Virus record (IMG/VR): IMGVR_UViG_3300046010_004078
Coordinates: 1 to 24,579 of that record
Strand: one strand, 5' to 3'
Length of the DNA: 24,579 nucleotides
Source: a virus
Shown: piece by piece, positions 6,155 to 13,258 of the stretch
How positions within the stretch are numbered: the first letter of the stretch is position 1
How the letters are laid out: each line of letters begins with the position of its first letter
The notes under the pieces: generated by a model
The model's input: the letters and a program-made list of their open reading frames with translations, nothing else
Database searches by the model: none
Told to the model about the DNA's origin: nothing
Translations under genes and position numbers: made by a program

Positions 6155-7846
6155 TCAGACTCCAGTCATGGCGGGACTCGGGGTCCCGTAGCCCATCAGG
6201 CCGTTCATCACGTCCTGCACGCCCTGCACGTTCACATCGCCCGCGGTCTTGGCGCTCTCCACCAGCTGCGGCATGGCGGCGGCGGTCTGCGCGGCCTGGG
6301 CCGCCTGCGCCCGCTGCGCCCTGATCTGTGCCACCACGTTGTCGGGCACCACGATCTTGGGGTTGACCCCGTACATGTCGCCGTAGTCGTCGACCACCTG
6401 GTCGAAGTCGATCTTGTCGAGCACCTCGGGCTTGAGCGCCGCCAGGTTGCCAACGGTGCCGAGCAGGCGGTCCACGCCCTGGGCGGCCACGGCACGCTGC
6501 GCCTGCGCCAGCACGCTGATGAACTCGACCTTGAGGTCAGTGCCCTCGAGCTCACGCGGCGGGGGTGGCAGGATGCCGGCCTGGTTCGCGTAGTCGAACG
6601 CGATGTCGATCATCGGGCTCAAGAGTTCGTTCTGCAGTCGCTCGAGCACGGGGCCGAGCATGAGCAGCTTCTCCTCGTGGCGCTCGGCGACCTCGGTGGC
6701 GGTGATGCCGGAGCGGGTGTCGTTCGCCAGCATCATGAACAGGTCGGCGTAGTAGCTCGAGCGGATGCGGTCGCGCACGTCCTGGATGTCGACCATCAGG
6801 TGCTGCAGGTTCAGGTTCACCTCGAACGCGCTGCGCACCACCTGGTTGCTGCCCTGGCTGTCGACGTAGAACACCCCGCCAGGCAGGCGGGCCTTGGCGG
6901 CCTCGCGGTACTTGGTGGGCACCGTGAGCGGGGGGTTGACCTGGTAGTCGATCGCCTGCCCCTTGCGCAGCTGCTGGTGCTGCAGCTGCTTGACATCCCC
7001 TAAGCACTCCATGCCGGGGCTGGTGCCGTAGATGTCGTTGCCGGTCACCACCCAGCGGGGGGTGAGTGCGGGGAACGCGTCAAAGCCTGACTCGCTCAGG
7101 AACACGTCGAAGTTCTCGCGCCCGGGCTCCATGTAGCAGGAGGCAAAGCGCTTGTTCTTGCCGTCCATCTTGGTGTAGTCGCGCTCGCGGCGGGGCTCGA
7201 TCATGTGCACCACGTCCACCCAGCCGTCGAGCTGGCGGCGGTTGTAGAGGTTCTTGACCGTGTCGCTGCAGTTCTCCAGCCCGAACTGATCGACCAGCTG
7301 GCCGACCGTCATCTGGAACTCGCGGCAGAGGGTGTCGACGATCCCCTTCTGGTTGGTGCCGAGGGCGTACTCGCCCACCGTCAGGGGGTAGTGGTGCAGC
7401 ACGCTGTCGAAGTCGGGCAGCACGATGGTGGCGGCGGTGCCGAAGAGGCCGAGCTCCTCGTAGAGCGTGTGCAGGGCGCGGTAGGTGTTGGAGCCTGCGA
7501 AGATCGCCCGCAGCAGCACGGCGGTGTCGTGCAGCCAGGACTTGACGGCGCCCGCCTCCATGAGGTCCCTGTCCTGTATCTCGAGCCGGAACCAGGGGCG
7601 AGCGGGGCTCGTCATCCCCGACATCATGCCGGCGGCCAGGGTGCGGGAGCCGAACACGGCCGCGTTGTCGAGGATGTTGTTGGCGCGCTTGTCGCCCCGG
7701 TTGCGATCCGTGACGAAGAACCGACCCGCACGCGGCTGCTGGTAGTCGCTGATGTCGCGCCAGTGGTTGACCCAGCTCGAGCGCTCGCTCCACAGCGCCG
7801 CCTTGCGGGCGAGGATGCGCTGCCGCTTGTTGATCGGTTCGTCCAT
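6155..7846 (-). CDS. Portal protein (podovirus head-to-tail connector)
   Basis: The 563-residue protein has the signature regions of the T7/P22-like podophage connector family: KAALWSERSSWVNHWRDISD near the N-terminus and a stretch with RTLAAGMMSGMTSPARPWF at about residues 70-90. It also has ELGLFGTAATIVLPD (about 130-145) and YGTSPGMECLGDVKQLQ (about 270-290). The end is Ala/Gln-rich. Portals form the dodecameric ring through which DNA is packaged and to which the tail is joined. Its place after terminase and the proline-rich mini protein is standard. The start codon overlaps the preceding stop (TAATG-type junction). Confidence 0.93.
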   Translation of the reverse strand: MDEPINKRQRILARKAALWSERSSWVNHWRDISDYQQPRAGRFFVTDRNRGDKRANNILDNAAVFGSRTLAAGMMSGMTSPARPWFRLEIQDRDLMEAGAVKSWLHDTAVLLRAIFAGSNTYRALHTLYEELGLFGTAATIVLPDFDSVLHHYPLTVGEYALGTNQKGIVDTLCREFQMTVGQLVDQFGLENCSDTVKNLYNRRQLDGWVDVVHMIEPRRERDYTKMDGKNKRFASCYMEPGRENFDVFLSESGFDAFPALTPRWVVTGNDIYGTSPGMECLGDVKQLQHQQLRKGQAIDYQVNPPLTVPTKYREAAKARLPGGVFYVDSQGSNQVVRSAFEVNLNLQHLMVDIQDVRDRIRSSYYADLFMMLANDTRSGITATEVAERHEEKLLMLGPVLERLQNELLSPMIDIAFDYANQAGILPPPPRELEGTDLKVEFISVLAQAQRAVAAQGVDRLLGTVGNLAALKPEVLDKIDFDQVVDDYGDMYGVNPKIVVPDNVVAQIRAQRAQAAQAAQTAAAMPQLVESAKTAGDVNVQGVQDVMNGLMGYGTPSPAMTGV

Positions 7847-8040
7847 TACCCGCCCAGCAGGCTGGTCTTGCCGGTCATGGCAGGCATCACCCCCATCGGG
7901 CCGGTCAGCAGCGAGCCCCCACCCATGGCGGAGGTGTTGCGGTTGCGCTTCATGCCGGCGCTGACCGCCATCGAGTCAGGCTGCTTGATGGCCTGGGGCG
8001 GTGGGGGCGGCGGTGGGATGGACGGGCTAGAGAGGCACAT
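7846..8040 (-). CDS. Proline-rich mini protein between terminase and portal, 64 aa
   Basis: The chosen ATG gives MCLSSPSIPPPPPPPQAIKQ and ends in GGSLLTGPMGV...TSLLGG. Short proteins with a 'MC..sp..P.PPPP' start and '..G.LLTg..Gv.....TLLG' end are common just upstream of podophage portal genes. A GAAGGA ribosome site lies 8 bases before this ATG. An upstream GTG at 8100 would add 20 residues of unlike composition and was not chosen. The stop overlaps the portal start. It may be a minor virion or assembly peptide; the role is unknown. Confidence 0.7.
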   Translation of the reverse strand: MCLSSPSIPPPPPPPQAIKQPDSMAVSAGMKRNRNTSAMGGGSLLTGPMGVMPAMTGKTSLLGG

Positions 8041-8100
8041 GCTGCGATCCTTCGGGGAAGTTCGCGGCATTGTGGGGTGGGGAGGCGCCCACACGGACAC

Positions 8101-9432
8101 TCAGAGGCGTTTGTAGGGGTCGTAGTCCAGGCTGTTGGCCTCCTCGATCACCGGCAGCCCCATGGCCCGGGCGCGGGCCTGGGCGCTGTGATCGACGTAG
8201 ACCGGGAAGCTGAAGGTCAGCGCCAGCGCGTCGCCCAGGTCGGGGCTCGGCAGCCCCCGCCCCTTGATGTCGTCCTTGCTCTCGAGCTGTATCTTGTCGG
8301 CCGGCGTGAACTTGTAGGTCGGTGCCGCCAGGTCCTGCTTGAGGTCGACCAGGTCCGGGATCGCACCGCCTGCGCGCAGCCAGTCGCGCAGCTCGAACCA
8401 GATTTCAGCGCGCTTGTTGAGGTAGCGGGCGTTGCTGGGGGCGCCGCTGAAGTGCACCTCGATCACCTCGTGGTGCAGCTGGCGCAGGCGGTCGATCACC
8501 CCGGAGCCGTTGCCGGCGTCGATGAACACCGCATCGGGCCGGAAGCGCTCGATCTCCTGCGCCACCTTGTCGGCCAGCGTCATGTTGTCGATGCCCCGGA
8601 ACACCTTCGGCGCCATCGCGTAGAGCCCCTGGCGCGGGAAGATCACGCTGCGGTCATCGCCGAATCGAGCCGGGTCGACCCCCAGTATCTTGCTGGCGTA
8701 GGTGTACTCGTCCTTGCGCAGGTGGCGGCGGCTCGCCTCCTGCACGTCGGTCAGGCTCATCAGCTGGTCGTCGCCCGAGGCGGCGAAGTCGCACAGCATC
8801 TCGCGCTTGAAGGTGTTCTCGTCGACCGCCTGCCGGTAGCGCTCGACCTCGGTGGCGGCCAGCGCCTCGGTGTCGTACACCGTGTAGAGGGCGCTGTGCC
8901 AGTCGGGCAGGTCGCGGCCCTTGAAGAACAGTTCGCTGAAGAGGTTGATGCCGTGCGGTGTGCCGATGAACAGCGCCCACCCCAGCCGGTCGGCGAGCGC
9001 GGGCTGCAGCACCTCGCGCCAGGTCTCGGGCTTGATGTCGGCCACCTCATCGAGCACCACCCCGTCCAGGCGCACGCCCCGCATGGCCTCCGGGTTGTCG
9101 GCGCCGTACATGCGGATGATGGCGCCGTTGCTCTTGAGGCGCACCCACAGCTCGCTCTCGTTGACCTCGGCCAGGTTGTACATCACCAGCGGTGCGACGA
9201 TCTGCTTCAGCCGGGCCCAGGCGATCGCCTTGGCCTGCTTCAGGAGTGGTGCGACGTAGAAGAACAGGCCAAGCTCGAGCGGGCAACGCAGGGCGCTGTC
9301 AAGCAACTGGCGCAGCGCGAGCTCGGTCTTGCCCGCGCGCCGGTGCAGTGCCAGCACCGTGAAGCGCTTGCGGTTCAGGTGGCACTGGCGCTGCCACTCG
9401 CGTGGGCGGTAGCCCAGATCGATCGTGGTCAT
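8101..9432 (-). CDS. terL: Terminase large subunit (ATPase-nuclease)
   Basis: This DNA-packaging motor has the ATPase Walker A RRAGKTEL at residues 31-38, Walker B VVLDEV with D128 and E129, and coupling motif FIGTPHG at 155-161. The C-terminal RNase H-like nuclease has acidic residues D253 (GVDPARFGDD), D305 (FIDAGNGSG) and D398/D401 (SPDLGDALAL). It cuts concatemeric phage DNA and pumps it through the portal. At 443 residues it is normal for the compact podophage forms. It overlaps the small subunit stop by one base (TGATG), consistent with equal coupled synthesis. Confidence 0.95.
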   Translation of the reverse strand: MTTIDLGYRPREWQRQCHLNRKRFTVLALHRRAGKTELALRQLLDSALRCPLELGLFFYVAPLLKQAKAIAWARLKQIVAPLVMYNLAEVNESELWVRLKSNGAIIRMYGADNPEAMRGVRLDGVVLDEVADIKPETWREVLQPALADRLGWALFIGTPHGINLFSELFFKGRDLPDWHSALYTVYDTEALAATEVERYRQAVDENTFKREMLCDFAASGDDQLMSLTDVQEASRRHLRKDEYTYASKILGVDPARFGDDRSVIFPRQGLYAMAPKVFRGIDNMTLADKVAQEIERFRPDAVFIDAGNGSGVIDRLRQLHHEVIEVHFSGAPSNARYLNKRAEIWFELRDWLRAGGAIPDLVDLKQDLAAPTYKFTPADKIQLESKDDIKGRGLPSPDLGDALALTFSFPVYVDHSAQARARAMGLPVIEEANSLDYDPYKRL

Positions 9433-9836
9433 CAGGCCAGGTCGGTGTGGTCGCCCACCACCGGCACCCCGGTGGCGATCACCACCTGGGTCTGCACCGG
9501 GCCACCGTTGGCGCCGGTGAGTTCAACCTTGTTGTTCTCGCGGTAGTCGTCCGGGAAGCGTGCCGCCATCGAACGCGACCACAGCTGTGGGTTGAGCTTC
9601 TCACCCTCTGGGCTCTGCCACATGCCCATCTGCCCCTGATCCTCCCACCAGGCCATCGCCAGGTCCCTTGCGCGCGCGATGGCGATGCAAAACTCTTCGT
9701 GCTCATCGCACCAGCGGTTGATGCTGGCGCGGTCACATCCCAGGGCGGCCGCCATCTGCGCTTTGCTTTTCCCAAGTGCGCCAAGCTCCACCACGGTGGT
9801 GCAGAACGCTGGGTCGTATTTTGTTGGTCGTGCCAT
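9432..9836 (-). CDS. terS: Terminase small subunit
   Basis: The 134-residue protein opens with MARPTKYDPAF, followed by an HTH: GKSKAQMAAALGCDRASINR (about residues 22-41), then helices with WWEDQGQMGMWQ. The end contains RENNKVELTGANGGPVQTQV. This layout (N-terminal HTH for pac/cos recognition, oligomerising helices, 'K.e.tG..g' tail) is typical of terminase small subunits. It directly precedes and couples to the large subunit, which supports the call. Confidence 0.88.
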   Translation of the reverse strand: MARPTKYDPAFCTTVVELGALGKSKAQMAAALGCDRASINRWCDEHEEFCIAIARARDLAMAWWEDQGQMGMWQSPEGEKLNPQLWSRSMAARFPDDYRENNKVELTGANGGPVQTQVVIATGVPVVGDHTDLA

Positions 9837-9857
9837 GGTGTTTATCTTCCTGCTAAA

Positions 9858-10094
9858 TCATCGAGACACGGACACGCGCACCGTGCGCGCCACGACCTGC
9901 GATCGGCGACGGCCGGTGGCGATGTGCGCCACGCAGCTCTTGCTGACCTCCATCTTCTGCGCCACCGCCGCGTAACTCAGCCCCGAGTCCAGCAGGTCCA
10001 GCACCTGGTCGACCTCCCGGTCCAGCAGCTTGGCGCGCGGGTGCTCCTGGCCAATCCTTCGACCAGCCTCGTTGAGTGAGATCAGTTTCTGCAT
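9858..10094 (-). CDS. Small HTH DNA-binding protein, 78 aa
   Basis: The middle of the protein, LDREVDQVLDLLDSGLSYAA followed by VAQKMEVSKSCVAHIATGRR, is a clear resolvase/sigma-like helix-turn-helix of the kind found in short phage DNA-binding proteins. The segment GRRIGQEHPRAKLLD before it fits the common 'E.Gr.iGq.HprAkltd.eV' phage pattern. The gene follows the repeat-rich region at 10146-10254 and precedes the terminase genes, so it could bind that region or act as a late regulator. The target is not known. Confidence 0.75.
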   Translation of the reverse strand: MQKLISLNEAGRRIGQEHPRAKLLDREVDQVLDLLDSGLSYAAVAQKMEVSKSCVAHIATGRRRSQVVARTVRVSVSR

Positions 10095-10145
10095 TCCAGC
10101 CTCCTTGCAAAATTTTGCACGGTCAACCCTACAGCGGCCGATCCC

Positions 10146-10254
10146 ACCCTGAAACCCTGCAACTCTATAGAGCGTTGCAGGGTTTTCAGGGTATTTTGGG
10201 CTCTTCGCGACCCTAACTTTTCCTGTTTCAGGGTGCGTTTCAGGGTTTCAGGGT
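10146..10254. repeat. Iteron-like TTTCAGGGT repeats with long imperfect palindrome; candidate origin or regulatory region
   Basis: The 187-bp gap between the HTH and primase-helicase genes (10095-10281) carries the 9-mer TTTCAGGGT at 10184-10192, 10226-10234, 10238-10246 and 10246-10254, plus its complement at 10146-10154. An inverted repeat pairs 10146-10163 with 10174-10192 (one extra T), around the self-complementary centre CTCTATAGAG. No T run follows on either strand, so it is not a classic terminator. Iterons beside a primase-helicase gene suggest a replication origin or a binding site for an encoded HTH protein; this is inference. Confidence 0.5.
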
Positions 10255-10281
10255 GCCCTGAACGTGCAACGATTTGCGCGT

Positions 10282-12249
10282 TCACAGCGCTCCCACACAC
10301 TTGGTTTCGACGTCCAGCGTGTACATCTGCTTCTCGTTTTCTTCGCACAACGAGTTCAGCGCCTTGCGCACGCTCGTTCGGCAGTTGCCCTTCGGGTCCT
10401 TCTCGATGCCGTCACGGGCCATCACGCGGCGGGTCGCCTCCTCCACCACCGCCCCGACCTCGATGCCCTCGGTCTGCACCAGCAGCATCGACTGGATCAC
10501 ATCACTCACCACCTGCTGGTTCTTGTTCAGCTTGCGATCCGAGATGCCACCGACCGGCACCGCGGCCTCGATCACCACGCAGCTCGTGATCGGGTCCAAG
10601 TCCTCATCGACGCCGATCTTCACCACCTCGAGGTCAAACCCCCACACCATGCCGTCCTCGCCGTCCTTGCTCTTGGTCAGGCGCAACGTGCGGCCGGCGG
10701 CCTCGCGTGCCACCTCGAGCTCGGCGTCCGCGGCAGCGCGCAACCCCGACCAGCCCCGGGCCCCTTTGCTGGCGTCCTTGCCCGCGTGGTGGATCAGCAC
10801 GATCATGGCGCCGGTCGACTCGTGGATGCGCTTGCAGTGGGTGAGCGCCTTACCGACGTCATCGCCGGCGTTCTCGTTGGCGCCCGGCATGACCTGGGCA
10901 AAGGTGTCGACGATGATCACGTCGGCACCGCCCCAGGCCTTCACCGCCTTGGCCACGTCGACCGCGTCCTGTATCTGCATCATGTTGGGGGCGGCGTGGA
11001 TCACGCCCAAATCCATGCCAGCCAGGTCGAACTGGTTGTGCTGGCCGTAGGCCGTCAGCCGCTTACGAAAGCCGCCAGCGCCCTCAGCGGCGATGTAGGC
11101 CACCCTGCCCTTGCGAACCTTCTTGCCGCGCCACGGCACCCCCCGGGCGATCGCCGCCGCCATGTCGAGCGCCAGGAAGCTCTTGCCCGATCCGCTGGCG
11201 CCGTAGAGCACCACCAGCTCGGCCTGGGGCAGCACGTCCTTGATCACCCAGGTCGGTGCAGCGCCCTGCGAAAACTCGCTCGCGTGCATGACCTGAAACC
11301 GGTGGCCTGCTTCCGCCACTGTTGGCGCGTCCATCAGCACCTCGAACTCATCCGCGCTTGCAGGGCCGTTGACTGCCATGCCCGCCAACTTCATCGCCGT
11401 GCGGATCGTGACGGTGCGGTCGTGGCTCTTGCCAAACGACGACCACCGCTGCAGCAGCACCTCGCGCCCGGGGAACTTCGAGCCAAGCTCTGACCAGTCG
11501 CACCAGTAGTCAAAGCCCTCGCCCTGGGTCTCGTGGTGCAGGCCCATGCCGACACTGAGCCAGGGGTCGTGCGCCATGTCGGGGTCCAGCGCCAGCATCA
11601 GGGCCTCGATCTGCTGGGGCGTGAGCCCGACCGGCTCGCCGCCACTGACGTGCACCTCGGCGGCCGGCCGGGCGAAGCGCCTGGCGCAGAGCTCACGCAC
11701 CGGACCATCGAGGGTGGCGACGGTGTTCTCGTTGCCCAGGATGTCGACGATGTCGAGCCGGTTGCCGGTGACAGTGACGAACCCCTTGGATGAGAACACC
11801 TCGAACCCGTAGGGCTCGCCGCGGGCCTTGCTGTTGCCGTACTGGCCCTTGACGAAAGCGCGCACGCCGGTGCCGCTGGGGCTGTACTCGGCATACGTCC
11901 CGGTAACGATCGACTCGAGGTCAGGGTGCACCTGGCCGTTGGTGACGCAGTGGTCGAAGTCGAGCGCGCAGATGTTGAACTCAGGCATCGGCACGAAGCC
12001 GACACCGTCGAACCCACGGCGCGCGGCTGCGGTGCGGGCGGCGTCGAAGGTGGTCAGCTGTTGCAGGTCCTGGGGTGAGCCCTGCTTGCCGTGGCGCTTG
12101 CTGCCGGTGGTGTAGTAGGGAACCTTGCGGGGCTTGTCCTCGCCCTCGTGGTACTCGAAGCGCCACACCAGCCAGGCTGGCAGGTTGCGCATCTCGTCAG
12201 GGGCGACGATCGAGGAGATGTGGGGCTTGATGGTGGTGACCGCGTTCAT
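10282..12249 (-). CDS. Primase-helicase (AEP/PrimPol-like N-terminus, PriCT-2-like region, RecA-type helicase)
   Basis: The 655-residue protein joins three parts. Residues about 20-180 form a primase/polymerase-like domain with CALDFDHC (D97, D99) and YSPSGTGVRAFVKG (122-135), resembling archaeo-eukaryotic primases of the NrS-1/PrimPol type. Residues about 208-290 look like a PriCT-2 domain (TPQQIEALMLALDPDMAHDP, W..VGMGLHHET). Residues 340-520 are a RepA/AAA_25-type helicase with Walker A GASGSGKS (350-357), Walker B VIIVDT (444-449) and LIHHAGKD (485-492). It probably primes and unwinds the phage origin. It lies in the leftward arm, apart from the polymerase and SSB genes, and its start overlaps the upstream gene by four bases. 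Confidence 0.92.
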   Translation of the reverse strand: MNAVTTIKPHISSIVAPDEMRNLPAWLVWRFEYHEGEDKPRKVPYYTTGSKRHGKQGSPQDLQQLTTFDAARTAAARRGFDGVGFVPMPEFNICALDFDHCVTNGQVHPDLESIVTGTYAEYSPSGTGVRAFVKGQYGNSKARGEPYGFEVFSSKGFVTVTGNRLDIVDILGNENTVATLDGPVRELCARRFARPAAEVHVSGGEPVGLTPQQIEALMLALDPDMAHDPWLSVGMGLHHETQGEGFDYWCDWSELGSKFPGREVLLQRWSSFGKSHDRTVTIRTAMKLAGMAVNGPASADEFEVLMDAPTVAEAGHRFQVMHASEFSQGAAPTWVIKDVLPQAELVVLYGASGSGKSFLALDMAAAIARGVPWRGKKVRKGRVAYIAAEGAGGFRKRLTAYGQHNQFDLAGMDLGVIHAAPNMMQIQDAVDVAKAVKAWGGADVIIVDTFAQVMPGANENAGDDVGKALTHCKRIHESTGAMIVLIHHAGKDASKGARGWSGLRAAADAELEVAREAAGRTLRLTKSKDGEDGMVWGFDLEVVKIGVDEDLDPITSCVVIEAAVPVGGISDRKLNKNQQVVSDVIQSMLLVQTEGIEVGAVVEEATRRVMARDGIEKDPKGNCRTSVRKALNSLCEENEKQMYTLDVETKCVGAL

Positions 12250-12479
12250 GGCGCAATCCTTTGAACCACGGTGATATTGACCTCGAGCAGCTCAACCACT
12301 TCAAGCATCGGCCGATGCTGAAGGCACCGCTGGTGTTGAATGTTGCTGAGATATTTTTTGGCCTGGTTCCTGCTGGTGCCAAATGACGCGGAGAGAAGAA
12401 ACTCCTTGTCGTGGGCGTTCCTTACGAGGTACGCGAAACCGGTGTAATCGGCGTGAGTCATGTGGCGCTGAACTTTCAT
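12246..12479 (-). CDS. Small unknown protein upstream of primase-helicase, 77 aa
   Basis: The stop overlaps the primase-helicase ATG (ATGA), so the two are probably translated together. The sequence contains YTGFAYLVRNAHDKEFLLSA and SRNQAKKYLSNIQHQR, mixed charged and hydrophobic, without a recognised domain. It is less GC-rich than its neighbours. The ATG at 12479 has no clear ribosome site. The next in-frame ATG at 12461 is preceded by GAAAG at an 11-base spacing and could be the true start. Both lie inside the interlocked inverted-repeat structure at 12463-12560, so its expression may be controlled at translation. Confidence 0.62.
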   Translation of the reverse strand: MKVQRHMTHADYTGFAYLVRNAHDKEFLLSASFGTSRNQAKKYLSNIQHQRCLQHRPMLEVVELLEVNITVVQRIAP

Positions 12480-12560
12480 TAAACGAAAGCCAGGTGAGGG
12501 TCCGCATTCAGCGCCAACCGACCCGAACCTAAATACGGGAGCGGACCCTCACCTGGCTTT
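12463..12560 (-). promoter_or_regulatory. Interlocked inverted repeats (possible pseudoknot or switch leader) at the start of the gene before primase-helicase
   Basis: A perfect 20-bp inverted repeat pairs 12486-12505 with 12541-12560 around a 35-base loop. A perfect 10-bp inverted repeat pairs 12463-12472 with 12507-12516. Order on the leftward RNA is B', A', B, start codon, A, so the two helices are interlocked: they can form an H-type pseudoknot or replace one another. Helix A lies between the GAAAG motif and the ATG at 12461. The 20-bp stem could alternatively be a terminator, since T-rich tracts follow on both strands (GGCTTTT and GGCTTTCGTTT). Confidence 0.45.
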
Positions 12561-12572
12561 TCTAGGTTTTAA

Positions 12573-12608
12573 CTTACGGTTGGCCCGCAGACTGTAGCAG
12601 ACCGTAAG
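12573..12608. promoter_or_regulatory. 8-bp hairpin containing a CTGCTACA motif; possible leftward promoter
   Basis: CTTACGGT at 12573-12580 and ACCGTAAG at 12601-12608 are perfect inverted repeats around 20 bases. On the minus strand the loop reads TCTGCTACAGT, sharing CTGCTACA with the rightward promoter motif at 13907, 14954 and 24240. TACAGT (12596-12591) could serve as a -10 box for the leftward operon, starting RNA near 12585. A convincing -35 box is absent. Confidence 0.3.
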
Positions 12609-12611
12609 GCG

Positions 12612-12782
12612 CTACACCCGGGTGCCCCACCGGTGGAGCCAGGCGCTGCTGAAGTCGACCAGGCCCCGCTGGCGGGCCAGGATCGTGTACTCGCAGGTCC
12701 AGGTGCCACGCTCGCAGCGCAGCAAGACCACCACGTTGCCGCTGGGCAGCAGCACCCGCTGGCCGGCGCGCAGGGCGATCAT
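12612..12782 (-). CDS. Small beta-rich protein, 56 aa
   Basis: The chosen frame begins MIALRAGQRVLLPSGNVVVL and ends with FSSAWLHRWGTRV. The pattern 'G.rVlLPsGnvv.Ll........CeYt..AR..G.V.fs..wL..w' is that of a small beta-barrel protein seen in many Burkholderiales phages near HTH genes. The ATG overlaps the stop of the 29-residue membrane gene (ATGA), which fixes the start better than any ribosome site. Longer upstream extensions in this frame overlap the HTH gene and are low-complexity. Function is unknown. Confidence 0.65.
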   Translation of the reverse strand: MIALRAGQRVLLPSGNVVVLLRCERGTWTCEYTILARQRGLVDFSSAWLHRWGTRV

Positions 12783-12868
12783 TCGCGGGCGGCTGCCATC
12801 AAGGCAGCGGTGAAGAACCCTGCGAAGTAGCAGAGCCAGCAGAGCACGAGCACCTGCCACCAGGTCAT
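12779..12868 (-). CDS. 29-residue single-span membrane peptide
   Basis: This tiny frame reads MTWWQVLVLCWLCYFAGFFT and then a short Ala-rich end with RE. The whole body is one hydrophobic helix with Trp at its start, as in small inner-membrane peptides. Its ATG overlaps the stop of the HTH gene upstream and its stop overlaps the ATG of the 56-residue gene downstream. This double four-base overlap is strong context evidence that it is translated. Function is unknown. Confidence 0.58.
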   Translation of the reverse strand: MTWWQVLVLCWLCYFAGFFTAALMAAARE

Positions 12869-13194
12869 AGGGCAAGCTCCAGTTGGCGGGTGTCGACGAT
12901 GGGAAAATCACTGACCACGGCGCGGGAGCCCAGGCACTTGGCAGCGTACTGGCACGACCGGCAGGCCTCGCACAGGTCGGTGCGGTAGACCTTCGGCAGC
13001 CGGCCCTTGCTGAGGCGGTGCATCTCGGCGGTGGCGACCTCGATCGCTCCAGCGCGGGCGGCACTAGCATCGCGGTGGCCGCCGGCGTACTGGTACAAGT
13101 TGCCACGGGTGGTGCCCACGCGCTTTGCGAGGGCCTCCTGCTCTTCGGCCGTGGCCGCAGCCATCCAGGCCTTCATCGGGGTGATTGTTTTCAT
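12865..13194 (-). CDS. YdaS/Cro-like HTH regulator with C-terminal Cys cluster
   Basis: Residues about 17-55 (EEQEALAKRVGTTRGNLYQY, then GGHRDASAARAGAIEVATAEM) match Cro/YdaS-like helix-turn-helix proteins that end an operator-binding fold with an 'A..iE.At..m' helix. The second half has a Cys-rich stretch LCEACRSCQYAAKC (residues about 75-88) that may bind metal; such tails occur in HTH proteins of Burkholderiales phages. It is the first gene of the leftward control operon and faces the repressor-like gene at 13259. It probably acts as the Cro-type partner in a genetic switch; this is inferred from arrangement. Confidence 0.8.
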   Translation of the reverse strand: MKTITPMKAWMAAATAEEQEALAKRVGTTRGNLYQYAGGHRDASAARAGAIEVATAEMHRLSKGRLPKVYRTDLCEACRSCQYAAKCLGSRAVVSDFPIVDTRQLELAL

Positions 13195-13258
13195 GGCCGG
13201 ATTTTAGCAGGCTGTACAGCCCTTGCAGCAAGGTGCTACGTGCTGATACCCTGCCCTC
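13195..13258. promoter_or_regulatory. Divergent promoter/operator region of the regulatory switch
   Basis: Only 64 bases separate two divergent HTH genes. A perfect 12-bp palindrome GGCTGTACAGCC lies at 13210-13221. A second dyad AGCAAGGTGCT lies at 13227-13237 and is followed by TACGTGCTGATA. Rightward, TTGCAG (13223-13228) and TACCCT (13247-13252) are spaced 18 bases and could be the promoter of the 137-residue gene. Leftward, TAAAAT (13206-13201) could be a -10 box with a poor -35. The AGCA/TGCT half-sites recall the TAGCAnnTGCTA operators downstream. Confidence 0.5.

Noticed and set aside
8077-9546. 489-codon rightward frame opposite terminase
   Set aside because: Antisense shadow; terminase has all motor and nuclease motifs on the other strand.
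10082-10348. 88-codon leftward frame across the repeat region
   Set aside because: It overlaps genes on both sides and its 'TLK' repeats merely reflect the TTTCAGGGT iterons.
12612-13106. 164-residue leftward gene
   Set aside because: Its first two thirds are a frame-shifted shadow of the HTH gene; only the last 56 residues form a sensible protein.
13210-13221. LexA (SOS) box
   Set aside because: GGCTGTACAGCC lacks the CTGT-N8-ACAG spacing; it is a tight palindrome more like a phage operator.
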